Assembly (NCBI RefSeq): GCF_003054445.1
Contig: NC_042509.1
Location: 496,001-560,000, forward strand
DNA: 64,000 nt
DNA from: Pichia kudriavzevii
Lineage: Eukaryota; Ascomycota; Pichiomycetes; Pichiales; Pichiaceae
Direction of reading: 5' to 3'
In this document: positions 40,941-50,335 of the stretch, in pieces
Position numbering within the stretch: position 1 is the first letter of the stretch
How the letters are laid out: each line of letters starts with the position of its first letter
Position numbers and translations under genes: made by a program
The notes under the pieces: generated by a model
What the model was told of the DNA's origin: nothing
The model's input: the letters and a program-made list of their open reading frames with translations, nothing else
The model's database searches: none

Positions 40941-41210
40941 ATTTGGGTGTTTGTATTTGTATTTGGGTGTTTGTATTTGTATTTGGGTGTTTGTATTTGT
41001 ATTTGGGTGTTTGTATTTGTATTTGGGTGTTTGTATTTGTATTTGGGTGTTTGTATTTGTATTTGGGTTTTTGTATTTGTATTTGGGTGTTTGTATTTGT
41101 ATTTGGGTGTTTGTATTTGTATTTGGGTTTTTGTATTTGTATTTGGGTGTTTGTATTTGTATTTGTATTTGTGTTTATATTTGGGTATTTGTATTTATAT
41201 TTGGGTATCT
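40941..41210 (+). repeat. 20-bp tandem minisatellite
   Basis: The unit ATTTGGGTGTTTGTATTTGT occurs 11 times in perfect 20-bp register at 40941-41160, then decays into shorter TATTTG repeats to about 41210. Units 7 (41061) and 10 (41121) share the same G-to-T change, a spacing of three units. No stop codon occurs in several frames, so long meaningless frames arise. Confidence 0.97.
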
Positions 41211-41370
41211 GGCTGGCATTGCATGTCTTCTGTATCCAGTGATTGTGTTCTCGTTGGCAGAGACACATGCATTGTGCCATGTAGTGTAGTGTTTGAAAAT
41301 GTTAAAACATTAGTTGTGAATAGGACTCGAGGTTATTTCCACATTATAGAAACTCTTGGCTGTTTCAACA

Positions 41371-41859
41371 TCAGATAAAACCGTTACTATCACCGTTGCC
41401 AAACCCACCTGGTCCTTGGCCAAATGGACTCGGATCGTCCCATCTGGCTCCAAACCCGGGCGGGAACCCCCGTGGCCTTCTCCCGCCTTGTGGTCCATCT
41501 CCCGGATGGAACAATGGGTCGTCTCTACTCGGATACATGCCGCCTCCCTCATTGCCAATATGAGGAACCCGGTCGGCGTCTCCATATGGACGAATCCTCT
41601 CCACCATCGACCCAGGCGCCGCAAGCGCAGGCGCACGTGCCTCCAATAGCCGGTGCTCGTCATCAAACTTAAACATCTCCTTGTCCCCATTTAATGGTGG
41701 ATCCAATGTCGCCTTGGTAACAAGTCTCTCAAACTCCTCCGGCGTGGGCGAAAACGGATACTCAATCCCACACAATATAAGTTTCTCATTGTCCACCGTC
41801 CCTTCGACGTGTCTCTCAATCGCCTCTTTGAGTTCTTGCTCGTTCTTGTATTCAGCCAT
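41371..41859 (-). CDS. FUB1: PI31/FUB1-like proteasome-binding protein
   Basis: PI31 (PSMF1; Fub1 in yeast) binds the 20S proteasome through its Pro/Gly-rich C-terminus. The 162-residue protein has an N-terminal region (about 1-75), then a disordered tail with the family hallmark MYPSRDDPLF followed by Gly/Pro/Arg-rich repeats (GGRRPRGFPPGFGARWDDPSPFGQGPGG). This resembles the G-x-R-x-D-P-x-x-P core of PI31. It is shorter than Saccharomyces Fub1 (250), mainly in the N-terminal fold, and I see no upstream exon. The coding strand is GC-rich compared with neighbours because of Gly and Pro codons. The start is ATG 41859. Confidence 0.75.
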   Translation of the reverse strand: MAEYKNEQELKEAIERHVEGTVDNEKLILCGIEYPFSPTPEEFERLVTKATLDPPLNGDKEMFKFDDEHRLLEARAPALAAPGSMVERIRPYGDADRVPHIGNEGGGMYPSRDDPLFHPGDGPQGGRRPRGFPPGFGARWDDPSPFGQGPGGFGNGDSNGFI

Positions 41860-42246
41860 TGGGGTAAAACTCTATTGACCTCCAAGAAGTACCGTTTCAC
41901 TGGTATCAAACATTAGGGGGGATTTCTCGCTTAACCTCATTTTGATCTCCTTGGCTCAAAATTTTGATCTTCTCCCTCATTTTTCCCTCTTAGGAATTGC
42001 CATTTGGGGGGGAGGGAAAAAATCATGTTTAATTCCCGTCATTTTCAGTGTATTTAATTTTAATTTACTTTACTTTCACATTTACTTTACCTTGACTCTC
42101 TTTGTCAATTGTCTATTGACGTCCCTTATAGCTCGAATTGGCCTTGTTTCCCCCACCCCCCTCTGGCCCTCATCTGTGTATCAATCTAGATATCCTTATT
42201 CCACTCCTAGTGTCAATTGCCTCCCTCCCCCATCCCCCCCCCCAAC
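41860..42246. other. Divergent promoter of FUB1-like and 6-phosphogluconolactonase genes
   Basis: It contains a G8 run near 42007-42014, pyrimidine-rich stretches (CTTTAC repeats near 42066-42092), and a C10 run at 42234-42243 that ends 3 bp before the downstream ATG. No gene is seen. Confidence 0.55.
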
Positions 42247-43071
42247 ATGACCACCGCAGTCCCCCTCATCTACTCATTCCCGGAATTCTCAGGTGTCGCT
42301 GAAGCCGTGGCCGATTTAGTCATCACAGCCCAAAACAAGGCACTCACTAAAGACGACGATGCTTCGCTGCGGAAACAGCTCAAGGAATCGTCAAAGAGGT
42401 TCAAGATCAGTATCTCTGGTGGATCATTGATCAACGTTTTGGTGGAAGGTCTCCTCAATAGAGACGATATACAATGGAATAAATGGGACATTTACTTCAG
42501 TGACGAAAGATTGGTGCCTTTTGACTCACCAGAATCTAATTACGGACAGGCAAAACGTAAATTGTTCGACAAGTTGAAGACAAAACCAAACATTTACCAT
42601 ATTGACGAATCACTTCTTCATGATCCGCAAGAATGCGCAGACAAGTACGAAAAGACCCTTATCAAAGGCTTTGCCTCAAAGGACAGCGTCAAATTGCCAA
42701 TGTTTGACTTGATATTACTAGGTTGCGCTCCAGACGGACACGTTGCCTCCTTGTTCCCCAACCATGAGTCCCTTAGAGAAAACTACGCTTGGTGTGTCCC
42801 CGTTACAGAAGCCCCGGTACCTCCAAGGGAACGTATCTCTCTCTCCATACCGGTGATTTGTCATTCCCATTTGGTTGCCTTTGTTGTGGAAGGCTCGACT
42901 AAGGCACCCGTCTTACGAACCATCATGGAGAGACCCGACAAGGGATTACCTGCCTCCATCCTCATGGAGAAGGCTGCCGGCAAAGTGGCCTGGTTTGTCG
43001 ACGATGATGCAATTAAAGACGTTGTGGGAATAACAAAGAAACGCTACAAATTCACCGCACTTAACAAATGA
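42247..43071 (+). CDS. SOL3: 6-phosphogluconolactonase
   Basis: It hydrolyses 6-phosphogluconolactone in the oxidative pentose phosphate pathway, supplying NADPH. The 274-residue protein shows the family blocks: FKISISGGSLINVL, WDIYFSDERLVPFDSPESNYGQAKRKLF, FDLILLGCAPDGHVASLFPNH (the DGHxASLFP motif), and PVICHSHLVAFVVEGSTKAPVL. The length fits yeast Sol3 and Sol4 (249-255). The start at ATG 42247 is set by homology. A frame extension upstream begins at a non-AUG TTG and reads only Pro/Ser. The symbol is given as SOL3, but SOL4 is as likely. A C10 run ends 3 bp before the start codon. Confidence 0.94.
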   Translation: MTTAVPLIYSFPEFSGVAEAVADLVITAQNKALTKDDDASLRKQLKESSKRFKISISGGSLINVLVEGLLNRDDIQWNKWDIYFSDERLVPFDSPESNYGQAKRKLFDKLKTKPNIYHIDESLLHDPQECADKYEKTLIKGFASKDSVKLPMFDLILLGCAPDGHVASLFPNHESLRENYAWCVPVTEAPVPPRERISLSIPVICHSHLVAFVVEGSTKAPVLRTIMERPDKGLPASILMEKAAGKVAWFVDDDAIKDVVGITKKRYKFTALNK

Positions 43072-43226
43072 AAATGTGTACTCTCTTTTACTTCAACCTG
43101 TTTTTTTTTTTCCTTTCCTTTCCATTCCAATACTATATAGTCTTGCTTCTACCTCCTTCCCCTTCTTTTTTCCGACTCTCATCTCTTGCACTCTTTTCTA
43201 ATTCCATATACATCCAATATTCGAAA

Positions 43227-44822
43227 ATGTCGACAATTATCGTCATTTGCTCAATTGTCACATTGTGCGTATCATACGCAATTCTAAGATCTTTGACAGA
43301 TACCTCGAGATTGTCGGTACCACTATCTATAACGTTGATAGTATCGTTGTTCTTACCACTTTCGGTGACGTTCCTCATTCCAATCGACATCAACCACTCG
43401 ATACCCATACTATGGAGGGCCAATTATTGGACCACCTTTATGTTGACGTGGTTCATCTTGCCATTCTGGCAGTATTACCTCACTTCCGGTGAGTTCAATA
43501 CGGTGTTGCGTGTCAAGTCGTCACTCCTTCAACTTTGTAAGTTCCTTGGCTTGTTGATCATTCTCTCCATAGTCGGTCTCTTTTGGTTGATTATTAGGGG
43601 GATGTTTCAGCTCAGCTACATTAGTGCCACAATTGTCACTGCATCCCACTGCTATTCGCTTCTAATGGTTGTTTGGTTGATGATGCATGGATTGATCCAT
43701 ATTCCAAAGAGATTTTTCACATGGTCGTATCCGGGTAAATTGGAGCTCTTATATAGGAAGGTAAATACCCTAGAGACTGAACGTAATGATGCACTATTTG
43801 AATATAAGGAGATTTGTGGATATATCAATGGATTGGAAGTTGGAAACGATGTTGAGCGTCGTGATGCAGTATTGAAATTGAAGTCAAAAGTCCCTCCTGA
43901 ATTTGAGCATATTAGGGACGTTACGTTCCACGAAGAACTGACCCTTGTTAAGGCACACGAATTGATCAAGAAGGCAGAATGGAATTATCTACATAATGAC
44001 ACCGTGTTCAGAGACACATTGGCAGATATACAGTATTATGAGAAGGCAGTGATGGATGAAGGAATCTTCTACAAGTATATCATGCCTTCGTTCAATAGTA
44101 TTCTATTTGTTTTATTCACCGTCATTGCATTTATTGTCTTGGAGAGCGAAATCATGCATGGCACTCGGTTCTCTATACTAGGTTGGATAATCTATGGTCA
44201 ATATACAGCTATAATTATGTCATTTGTTTTGGTGCTGATGATGATCTGCTCATTGAAAACACTTTCATTGATCAAGCTATTTGATATTTACAGGGTTGAA
44301 TTTAATGGCAAGAGTGATCCAGTTAGTACTATTTTTTTCATAAGTTATGCATGTCGCTTAACAATACCGTTGGGTTATAATTTCATGATCATGTTGAATG
44401 AAAAAGTAGTTGGCGACTCCTCATTCTTGGCATTTGTCAATGGGAACTTGAAACTGATACCTATTGGTGTTATTTTAAATGATATAATCCCAAGGTTGTC
44501 TATTGTTCCTGTTTTATTGTCAATATTTGGTATTTGGGGGAAGTTGAAGAGATGGATGGATGGGTGGATCGACATTGATTTGGACATTGGAAACGATGAT
44601 GGGATCGGCGGTGTTCAATCAGGTAAGGTAATTGCACATAGATATATAAATGACGGATTCCTCAACGATGAAAATACAAAGTTATCCATATGGAGACAGA
44701 TAACATTTACCCTACAAAATGGTGTGTATAGGTTGAGAAACATGTTGGTGAGAAACAGAGGTACCCAATTAGAACTCGACCTTGACTATGATGATTACGA
44801 CCTAGATAACAGGATTGTGTAG
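43227..44822 (+). CDS. LMBR1-family multi-pass membrane protein (LMBD2-like)
   Basis: LMBR1-domain proteins are polytopic membrane proteins; some act in lipocalin uptake or cobalamin export, and the fungal members are poorly known. From ATG 43227 (context AAAATG) the 531-residue protein has about nine hydrophobic segments. Five are N-terminal (residues about 2-160), followed by a cytosolic coiled-coil stretch (ETERNDALFEYKEICGYINGLEVGNDVERRDAVLKLKSKV, about 190-230). Four more lie between about 285 and 445. Family landmarks are SIPILWRANYWTTFMLTWFILPFWQYY and DPVSTIFFISYACRLTIPLGYNFMIML. The C-terminal 70 residues are soluble and acidic. The frame stays open to an ATG at 43068 that overlaps the upstream stop codon, adding 53 hydrophobic residues. 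I regard that as leader. Confidence 0.82.
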   Translation: MSTIIVICSIVTLCVSYAILRSLTDTSRLSVPLSITLIVSLFLPLSVTFLIPIDINHSIPILWRANYWTTFMLTWFILPFWQYYLTSGEFNTVLRVKSSLLQLCKFLGLLIILSIVGLFWLIIRGMFQLSYISATIVTASHCYSLLMVVWLMMHGLIHIPKRFFTWSYPGKLELLYRKVNTLETERNDALFEYKEICGYINGLEVGNDVERRDAVLKLKSKVPPEFEHIRDVTFHEELTLVKAHELIKKAEWNYLHNDTVFRDTLADIQYYEKAVMDEGIFYKYIMPSFNSILFVLFTVIAFIVLESEIMHGTRFSILGWIIYGQYTAIIMSFVLVLMMICSLKTLSLIKLFDIYRVEFNGKSDPVSTIFFISYACRLTIPLGYNFMIMLNEKVVGDSSFLAFVNGNLKLIPIGVILNDIIPRLSIVPVLLSIFGIWGKLKRWMDGWIDIDLDIGNDDGIGGVQSGKVIAHRYINDGFLNDENTKLSIWRQITFTLQNGVYRLRNMLVRNRGTQLELDLDYDDYDLDNRIV

Positions 44823-45013
44823 TTAGTATTTGTATAGCTTAGCATAACGTAGTATAGTGTGGCATTGGAATAGACAGTGTTAAACAATGAAATCGGAGTG
44901 TCAAGCCTCCTCTGAAAACATGCCGCGGTTTAAAGCAATTCCTCACATGTTAATATGGAGAGTTCTGGATGGAAACACCTCTGTAGGGGTAACCCAAGGG
45001 TGACCCGTATGCC

Positions 45014-46444
45014 ATGCGATTGTTTCAGAGAGGTAATGTTAGAAGGCTGTCACAACATTTGGTGATACATTCAAGAGACGCCAGCTCACCCATAAGTTTC
45101 AATGTGAACTTGTTGAAGGTGCCGTCAAACTTTGGGTATTCGTCATCTAGAATCAACCGGATGTATAATGAGGATAGATGGCAAACTTCGATTCTTGACA
45201 TGGATGTGGGTCAATTGGTTACAGACACAAGCTACAGTGAGCTGATGAAAAATGTGGATCGTGTAGAGGAACCCAAATATGGCCCATGTCCAAAGGTTGA
45301 AAACTGTGTCTTTGCATTTGGAGTTTTCGATGGACATGGAGGAGATGAGTGTTCCAATTATTTAAAGAACCACCTATTTGAAAATGTTGAGAGACTGGCC
45401 ATCACCAGGGAAAGTGTTGACTTGATGAGAGAGTTCTATAAATTGAAGATATCAGGGTATTGGAAGAGATGGAATCGTCGTTTTGGACAAGTGGTTATAC
45501 AAGAATGTGGATTAAGGAATGTTGAAAAATGGTGCAAGGAATATGGGGTCAAATTTAACGATTTTGTCAGCGGAAGTAAGTTTTGGGACGTACTTGACAA
45601 AATGATAGCCAGTGGCAATCTAACCCATTGGGAGATATTTCGACTACGTGTTTGGGTTTCATACTTGTTTACAGATTTGCAGTTCCTAACATATGAAAAC
45701 GAGTTCAATTCAATACAGGATAAAAAGGGCAAGGTAATTAACTCAGGTAGTACATGCACATCGGCATTTATATATGGGATTGATTGGCAAGATGGTGATT
45801 TGAATCACTACTTCTACGATGAGAAAGTAGTATCGAGGCTGGTAGTTGCGCATGTTGGTGACACACGAGCTATTCTATGTGATAAAGATGGAGTTGCTAG
45901 AACTCTTACCAAGGATCACCATCCGTCGAATCCTATTGAAGCGCAGAGGTTGAGAAAATTGAGTGCTGGGTTGATCATGACAGATTCATTTGGAGAGGAG
46001 AGATACCTAAACTTTGCCAATACCAGGTCTTTTGGGGATATAAGTGCGAAAAACGTTGGTATAACAGCGGAGCCTGAGATCAGTGAGTGGCTAATTGGGG
46101 ACCCTTCCATGGTGCAGTCTTATAAAAAGAGAGAAAGTTTGGAAATACCCGATTTTGGAGGTGATGAATGTTTCCTTGTGTTAACAAGCGATGGAGTGAC
46201 CAATACTTTGTCTGATCAAGAAATTGTTGACATAATAATGACAAACTACAATAACAAAGGCCATAAGTGGGGGAACCCATCGAAATGTGCAAATGAGGTT
46301 GTTGAGTTTGTACAATGTATAGATGGTGATGACAATGCCACTTGTTTGGTTGTGAGGTTAGCTGGGTGGGGGAAGTGGCCAATCCTTGACCGCACGGGTA
46401 AACTAAGAGAGGAAAGAATGATGGGTTCTAGGTATCGGTTATAG
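45014..46444 (+). CDS. PTC6: PP2C-type protein phosphatase, mitochondrial (PTC6/AUP1-like)
   Basis: PP2C enzymes are Mg/Mn-dependent Ser/Thr phosphatases. The 476-residue protein begins MRLFQRGNVRRLSQHLVIHSRD, an Arg-rich presequence that suggests mitochondrial import. PP2C motifs follow in order: SSRINRMYNEDRWQ, FGVFDGHGGDECS, STCTSAFIYG, VVAHVGDTRAILCDKDG, KDHHPSNPIEAQRL, NTRSFGD, LVLTSDGVTNTLSDQEIVDII, and DGDDNATCLVVRL with the final metal-binding Asp. The SSRINRMYNEDR block resembles Ptc6/Aup1 (442 residues), which acts in mitophagy in yeast. PTC5 is the alternative. Orthology is moderate and enzyme class is firm. Confidence 0.85.
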   Translation: MRLFQRGNVRRLSQHLVIHSRDASSPISFNVNLLKVPSNFGYSSSRINRMYNEDRWQTSILDMDVGQLVTDTSYSELMKNVDRVEEPKYGPCPKVENCVFAFGVFDGHGGDECSNYLKNHLFENVERLAITRESVDLMREFYKLKISGYWKRWNRRFGQVVIQECGLRNVEKWCKEYGVKFNDFVSGSKFWDVLDKMIASGNLTHWEIFRLRVWVSYLFTDLQFLTYENEFNSIQDKKGKVINSGSTCTSAFIYGIDWQDGDLNHYFYDEKVVSRLVVAHVGDTRAILCDKDGVARTLTKDHHPSNPIEAQRLRKLSAGLIMTDSFGEERYLNFANTRSFGDISAKNVGITAEPEISEWLIGDPSMVQSYKKRESLEIPDFGGDECFLVLTSDGVTNTLSDQEIVDIIMTNYNNKGHKWGNPSKCANEVVEFVQCIDGDDNATCLVVRLAGWGKWPILDRTGKLREERMMGSRYRL

Positions 46445-46680
46445 AAGTAGTTGACAATAGAGTCAACTAAACTCATATATATTTGGGGTTTTGATTTACT
46501 TTTTTTTTTGGTTCTTCAATCTTTTTTTAGGAGAGACTTATTTTTTTTTCTCTCTTAAGTTTCCCTCTTAACTATCGTTTATTTATTTTGTTTCTTTTAA
46601 ACTAAAAAGTATATTTATGTATGTAACATAATAATATATATATTTACAGGTAAGCAAAGATTGGAACGAGTGTGGATTCA

Positions 46681-46956
46681 TCATTTGTTCTTAGTTTGGG
46701 TGTATGACCATCTCTTTCTGGTATGTGCAAATTCGCCTAGCTTTGAACCAACCATATCTTCACTGATCTCAACCTGCACGTAGTCTCTGCCATTATGAAT
46801 CTGAAATTTTAGGCCAACAAACTGTGGTAGAATTGTGCATGACCTAGCATTGGTTCTGATGGGAGTACCATTTTTCTTTGCCTGGGCAATTGGAAGAGGA
46901 ACCACAAATGGACCTTTCCAAGACGATCTTCCTAGTGCAACAATAGAAACTCTCAT
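46681..46956 (-). CDS. RSM19: Mitochondrial ribosomal protein uS19m
   Basis: This is the mitochondrial small-subunit protein S19, which sits in the head of the ribosome near the A-site finger. From ATG 46956 the protein has 91 residues, as in Saccharomyces Rsm19. It carries the family pattern [14 protein letters not shown], then [44 protein letters not shown]. An in-frame TTG-started extension of 30 codons upstream lacks conservation with the family and is not taken as coding. Confidence 0.96.
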   Translation of the reverse strand: MRVSIVALGRSSWKGPFVVPLPIAQAKKNGTPIRTNARSCTILPQFVGLKFQIHNGRDYVQVEISEDMVGSKLGEFAHTRKRWSYTQTKNK

Positions 46957-47242
46957 AGGATTGTGCTGTGTTTCCAGGGAGGGGAATTTCCTTAAATACA
47001 GTATAGTTAATGTCCTTCTAACCAACGACAACTGGAAAATGGTCAATTTTCATGTGTGCACTCTTTGGCGATATCGACGTTCCATCTCGCTACCTTTTTT
47101 TTTCCTTTTTATTAAAAAAAAATAAATAAAACACACCTTTTGCCAAATAAAGAAGGAAGCAGACCATATTAAAGCTCAGCGTGTTGTCTATCAAAGTTTG
47201 TTTAATTTTAACTGTTTCTGTCGTAGCAGTCCTTTAGACACC

Positions 47243-47848
47243 ATGTTTCATTTGGCACAGTCTCTGTACACACATCTAATGGAATGGCCAGAGTATTCTG
47301 TGCTCATTTTGGGATTGGACAATGCTGGTAAAACAACACTTTTGGAGGAGCTTAAGGAACGATACATCAAGGGATACAAAAAAATACCATCGGGCCGGAT
47401 CATCCCCACGGTGGGGCAGAACATGACCACGCTGGCGGTCGACAATGAGGTACGGTTGAAGTTTTGGGACGTTGGTGGACAGGATGCACTACGAGAATTG
47501 TGGGAGGACTACTATAGTGACTCTCATGGAATTGTGTTTGTCATTGATTCATGCGATGCGGAGAGATTGAACGAATGCAAGAATACATTAGAGAAGATTA
47601 TAAACGACGATAAGGTTGAAGGGTTACCGATATTGATGTTGGCGAACAAACAGGATATGCCCCAAGCTTTAGAGATTGCCAATATAAAGGAGGTCTTTAA
47701 CAAAATGGCCGAACATTTGAATGCCAACGATTCCAGTGTTTTGGCTATTTCTGCGCGTACTGGAGAAGGTGTATCTGAGGCAGTCAAATGGATCAAAGAC
47801 AGGGTTGTGCTGAATAAAGATGCCAGACCTCCAAAGTTTCGCAAGTAG
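47243..47848 (+). CDS. ARL3: ARF-like GTPase ARL3 (ARFRP1 type)
   Basis: Arl3 is a Golgi GTPase that recruits Arl1 and golgins. The 201-residue protein has G1 GLDNAGKTT (24-32), PTVGQN in switch I, WDVGGQ in switch II, NKQD, and a SARTGEG G5 loop. It lacks Gly2 and so is not myristoylated. It starts Met-Phe (MFHLAQ), like Saccharomyces Arl3, whose N-terminus is acetylated by NatC and binds Sys1. ATG 47243 is preceded by ACC. An upstream TTG in the same frame gives a non-conserved extension and is not used. Confidence 0.96.
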   Translation: MFHLAQSLYTHLMEWPEYSVLILGLDNAGKTTLLEELKERYIKGYKKIPSGRIIPTVGQNMTTLAVDNEVRLKFWDVGGQDALRELWEDYYSDSHGIVFVIDSCDAERLNECKNTLEKIINDDKVEGLPILMLANKQDMPQALEIANIKEVFNKMAEHLNANDSSVLAISARTGEGVSEAVKWIKDRVVLNKDARPPKFRK

Positions 47849-48031
47849 AGTTGAACTTGAAACGTCAATCAATAACAGCCAAATTGCGAAGTTTAGAATC
47901 TATCTTTTCTCATTTCGTCTTAATTTTGATTTTTTTTTTTTGGCTTTTTTTGTTGTTCTCCTTAGAAAAAAAAAATGAAGGCGAATCGGCAAACTCCTTA
48001 GTTACTTCAATTATGATCTTTTCCATTTGTG

Positions 48032-48823
48032 ATGATAAACATGCTTGCAAGACATCAGAGACAATTTCAAGGATTTGCGAGAGTTCTACGTAGAACGCTA
48101 TTTATACAAACACAGACAACACCCAATGAGAATGCGCTAAAATTTGTCCCTAATGGAGCACAAATACTACCCAGTAAAGAAACTCGGACTATTGAAATAA
48201 GCAACATAAAAGATGCAATCCATAAATCTGATTTAGCGTTGAAGCTATTTTCTTTGAATGATAAGGGAATATCATCCATACTATTTGGGCATGATTTCAT
48301 TACGGTTGTTAAACAAGAAGGAGATTGGAATGTCTTAAAACCTCAGATCTTTGCCTTGTTAACCGAACATCTGACCATGGGCAAGCCAGTATTAAGTGAG
48401 AACTTTCTCAATGAGTTAGCAAGTGAAAGGGAAGAGTATAAGGAGGAGCTAACGGAAGAGGAAGAGGTTGTTGAATTAATCAAGGAATTATTGAGCACAC
48501 GAATCCAGCCTGCCATTCAAGAGGATGGAGGGGACATTGAGTATGTTGGATTTGACCATTCCACCGGTACGGTTTCCATTAAGTTGATTGGTGCATGCAA
48601 GTCGTGTTCGAGTTCTGAGATCACGTTGAAGAGCGGAATCGAAGACATGTTGAAGTATTATATTGACGAGGTTAAGGAAGTGATCAAGATTGAGGAGCCA
48701 ATTATCAAGAGTGAAGATGTTGATGTAAATGCCGCCAAGACTGCCGACGGTGTGAATGGAATGGGTGTCCAAGACATGAGGAGAATGTCTGGGTCAGACG
48801 ATGAGTTACCACCGAGTTTGTAA
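48032..48823 (+). CDS. NFU1: Mitochondrial iron-sulfur scaffold NFU1
   Basis: Nfu1 delivers 4Fe-4S clusters to lipoate synthase and other mitochondrial enzymes. The 263-residue protein begins with a basic presequence (MINMLARHQRQFQGFARVLRRTLF). The Nfu_N domain covers about residues 35-125 (ISSILFGHDFITVVKQEGDWNVLKPQIFALLTEHL). The C-terminal NifU-like domain is at about 150-225, with the cluster-binding C189-x2-C192 in GACKSCSSSE. A second ATG at 48041 could also start the protein. Confidence 0.96.
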   Translation: MINMLARHQRQFQGFARVLRRTLFIQTQTTPNENALKFVPNGAQILPSKETRTIEISNIKDAIHKSDLALKLFSLNDKGISSILFGHDFITVVKQEGDWNVLKPQIFALLTEHLTMGKPVLSENFLNELASEREEYKEELTEEEEVVELIKELLSTRIQPAIQEDGGDIEYVGFDHSTGTVSIKLIGACKSCSSSEITLKSGIEDMLKYYIDEVKEVIKIEEPIIKSEDVDVNAAKTADGVNGMGVQDMRRMSGSDDELPPSL

Positions 48824-48894
48824 ATAGAATCATTTTAGTATACAATAAACAACATTAAAATACAATAAAAATACATCTAAATATTACATTTAAA

Positions 48895-49509
48895 CTATTT
48901 CTTTGCCTTTGTAGCCTTAGCTGACTTGCTCTTTGTCGTTGCCGTTGCCTTCTTTGGAGGCGAGTTGGTCTTCTTCGAGGCAGTCTTCTTCGAGGCAGTC
49001 TTCTTCACGGAGGCCTTTGCAGTCTTTGACTTTGCACTTGATGTCTTTTTAGCTGGCGTTTTTTTAGTTGGTGTCTTTTTAGTTGACGCCTTTGCAGTCT
49101 TGGACTTTGATGACTTTGTCTTTTCATCCTTCAAAGTCTTTGACGACTTCTTTGCTGGTTTGGAAATCTTGACTGCGGTTGTTGTTTTCGATGATTGTGC
49201 AGACTTGACGGATTTAGGAGCCTTTGATGGAGTTTTCGATTTTGACTTGACTTTCTTTGGTTTGACGGTCTTCTTAAGCATTTCCTTGTTGAGCTTGATA
49301 GGTCCAATTGGACCCTTTGGTTGAATAAAAAGCCCTTCCTTGACACCGTTTCTAATGGCAGTGTTAAAATGAGTATCGAAAGTTGTTGAATTTAGAGCAT
49401 ACTTTGCAAGAATAAACTTTTTAATTGATTGACGAGAAGAACCTAATCTTTCCTTTGCCGTTAGCACGGCATCTATAATCATGTCTTTGTAAGCAGGTTT
49501 GGACGACAT
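48895..49509 (-). CDS. HHO1: Linker histone H1
   Basis: H1 binds nucleosome linker DNA and compacts chromatin. The 204-residue protein has one winged-helix globular domain (about 5-80: KPAYKDMIIDAVLTAKERLGSSRQSIKKFILAKY...GLFIQPKGPIGPIKLNKE). A long Lys/Ala/Ser/Thr tail follows, with repeats such as KKTPTKKTPAKKT and KKTASKKTASKKT. Saccharomyces Hho1 has two globular domains; this protein has one, as in most fungi and animals. Its 3' end is about 70 bp from that of NFU1 (convergent). Confidence 0.96.
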   Translation of the reverse strand: MSSKPAYKDMIIDAVLTAKERLGSSRQSIKKFILAKYALNSTTFDTHFNTAIRNGVKEGLFIQPKGPIGPIKLNKEMLKKTVKPKKVKSKSKTPSKAPKSVKSAQSSKTTTAVKISKPAKKSSKTLKDEKTKSSKSKTAKASTKKTPTKKTPAKKTSSAKSKTAKASVKKTASKKTASKKTNSPPKKATATTKSKSAKATKAKK

Positions 49510-49756
49510 TGTATACTTGTGGGTTGGCTTTGTAATGCTTTTAGTTGTTTTGAGTTGACTTGTCTAAGGAAAAGTATATATGCTCAACTTAAAGAAACCA
49601 AACAACTCCATGTAAACAAACAAAACGCGCTCTTCACAAACTCGTCTCTCTCAATAACTTTTTCATCTTCATTCTCATTCTCATTCTCATTCTTTCATAG
49701 TGGTAAACGCGCTTCTGTGTTGCAAACAGTGTCGCAATTTCACACTAAAGTGAAAA

Positions 49757-49853
49757 TGGAAAAAGGGAAAAAGAGAAAAAAGAGAAAAAAGGGAAAAAAG
49801 GGAAAAAAGGGAAAAAAGGGAAAAAAGGGAAAAAAGGGAAAAAAGGGAAAAAC
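49757..49853 (+). repeat. 9-bp purine tandem repeat (GGGAAAAAA)
   Basis: An all-purine strand of about 95 bp is made of GGGAAAAAA units, with a GAGAAAAAA variant at the left. It lies upstream of both HHO1 (250 bp) and the POX18-like gene. Such polypurine tracts can exclude nucleosomes or form triplexes. Confidence 0.9.
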
Positions 49854-50293
49854 AATCAACTATTCTTGTTTGCCCGTGTTTTCCACTTGACAGTCTAACA
49901 CAAAGTTTATTTTCCATTTTTCCTTTTCGAGGAATTTGTTCCCCCTGTTATCATAATAAACTACAACAATTAATTAGTTATACTCTTTTTGATGGCTCAA
50001 CAAAAAAATAGACCATTTTGAGAAAGTCTCAATTAAATGAGAAATGTGGAGTATTTCATCCAGTGGGGAAACTAAGTTAGTCAGAGCAAGTAAATAGTGA
50101 CAATTGACAATTGACAATTGGTAAGTGGAGAAACTATATATGGCGGGGAAGAGGTGGCTCATTTTCAGTTTATGTCACTCTTAGAAAGGAAATCCCTAAA
50201 GACGGAATAATAGATAGTTCCCCCGAGAAGAGATTTATAATGTAGCAAAGGGCTGAGCATTGACATGTATAAAAAGAGAGGTACCTCTCTATC

Positions 50294-50335
50294 AGTACAA
50301 CCACATACTCTATTAGTACAACCATATACTCTATT
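50294..50335 (+). repeat. Two 21-bp tandem repeats
   Basis: The units at 50294-50314 and 50315-50335 differ at a single base (CCACATAC against CCATATAC). They end about 105 bp upstream of the POX18-like ATG, so they could be a duplicated promoter site or leader element. Confidence 0.9.

Larger units (their letters stand above)
40507..41370. other. Intergenic with hairpin and minisatellite
   Basis: This 860-bp stretch holds a GC-rich segment with a perfect hairpin (40743-40758), a poly-A/poly-G patch (40811-40829) and the 20-bp tandem array at 40941-41160. Frames crossing the array are repeat artefacts. No gene is supported. Confidence 0.6.

Noticed and set aside
40941-41160. CRISPR array
   Set aside because: Units are contiguous 20-bp tandem copies without spacers, in a eukaryotic chromosome.
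40774-41378. Long overlapping frames on both strands across the 20-bp array
   Set aside because: They arise only because the repeat unit lacks stop codons. The translations are pure repeats (VFVFG, NTNTNTQIQ), and there are similar frames in several phases.
43068-43226. Longer N-terminus for the LMBR1-family protein, starting at the ATG that overlaps the previous stop codon
   Set aside because: The added 53 residues come from pyrimidine-rich leader sequence (Phe, Leu, Ser, Pro). ATG 43227 has a strong context (AAAATG) and starts where the family does. An overlap of this kind would also imply a bicistronic mRNA, for which nothing else speaks.
46957-47046. Thirty-codon N-terminal extension of RSM19 from a TTG
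   Set aside because: The family protein is 91 residues long and begins at ATG 46956. The extension has no good initiation evidence and overlaps the intergenic region. The same reasoning applies to non-AUG extensions of NADP-GDH, ARL3, ECM31, NDUFS6, 6-phosphogluconolactonase, ZRG17 and SSK2.
49519-49917. Frames with a KGK or FSLFSL repeat
   Set aside because: Translation of the GGGAAAAAA simple repeat, with no conserved part and no codon bias.
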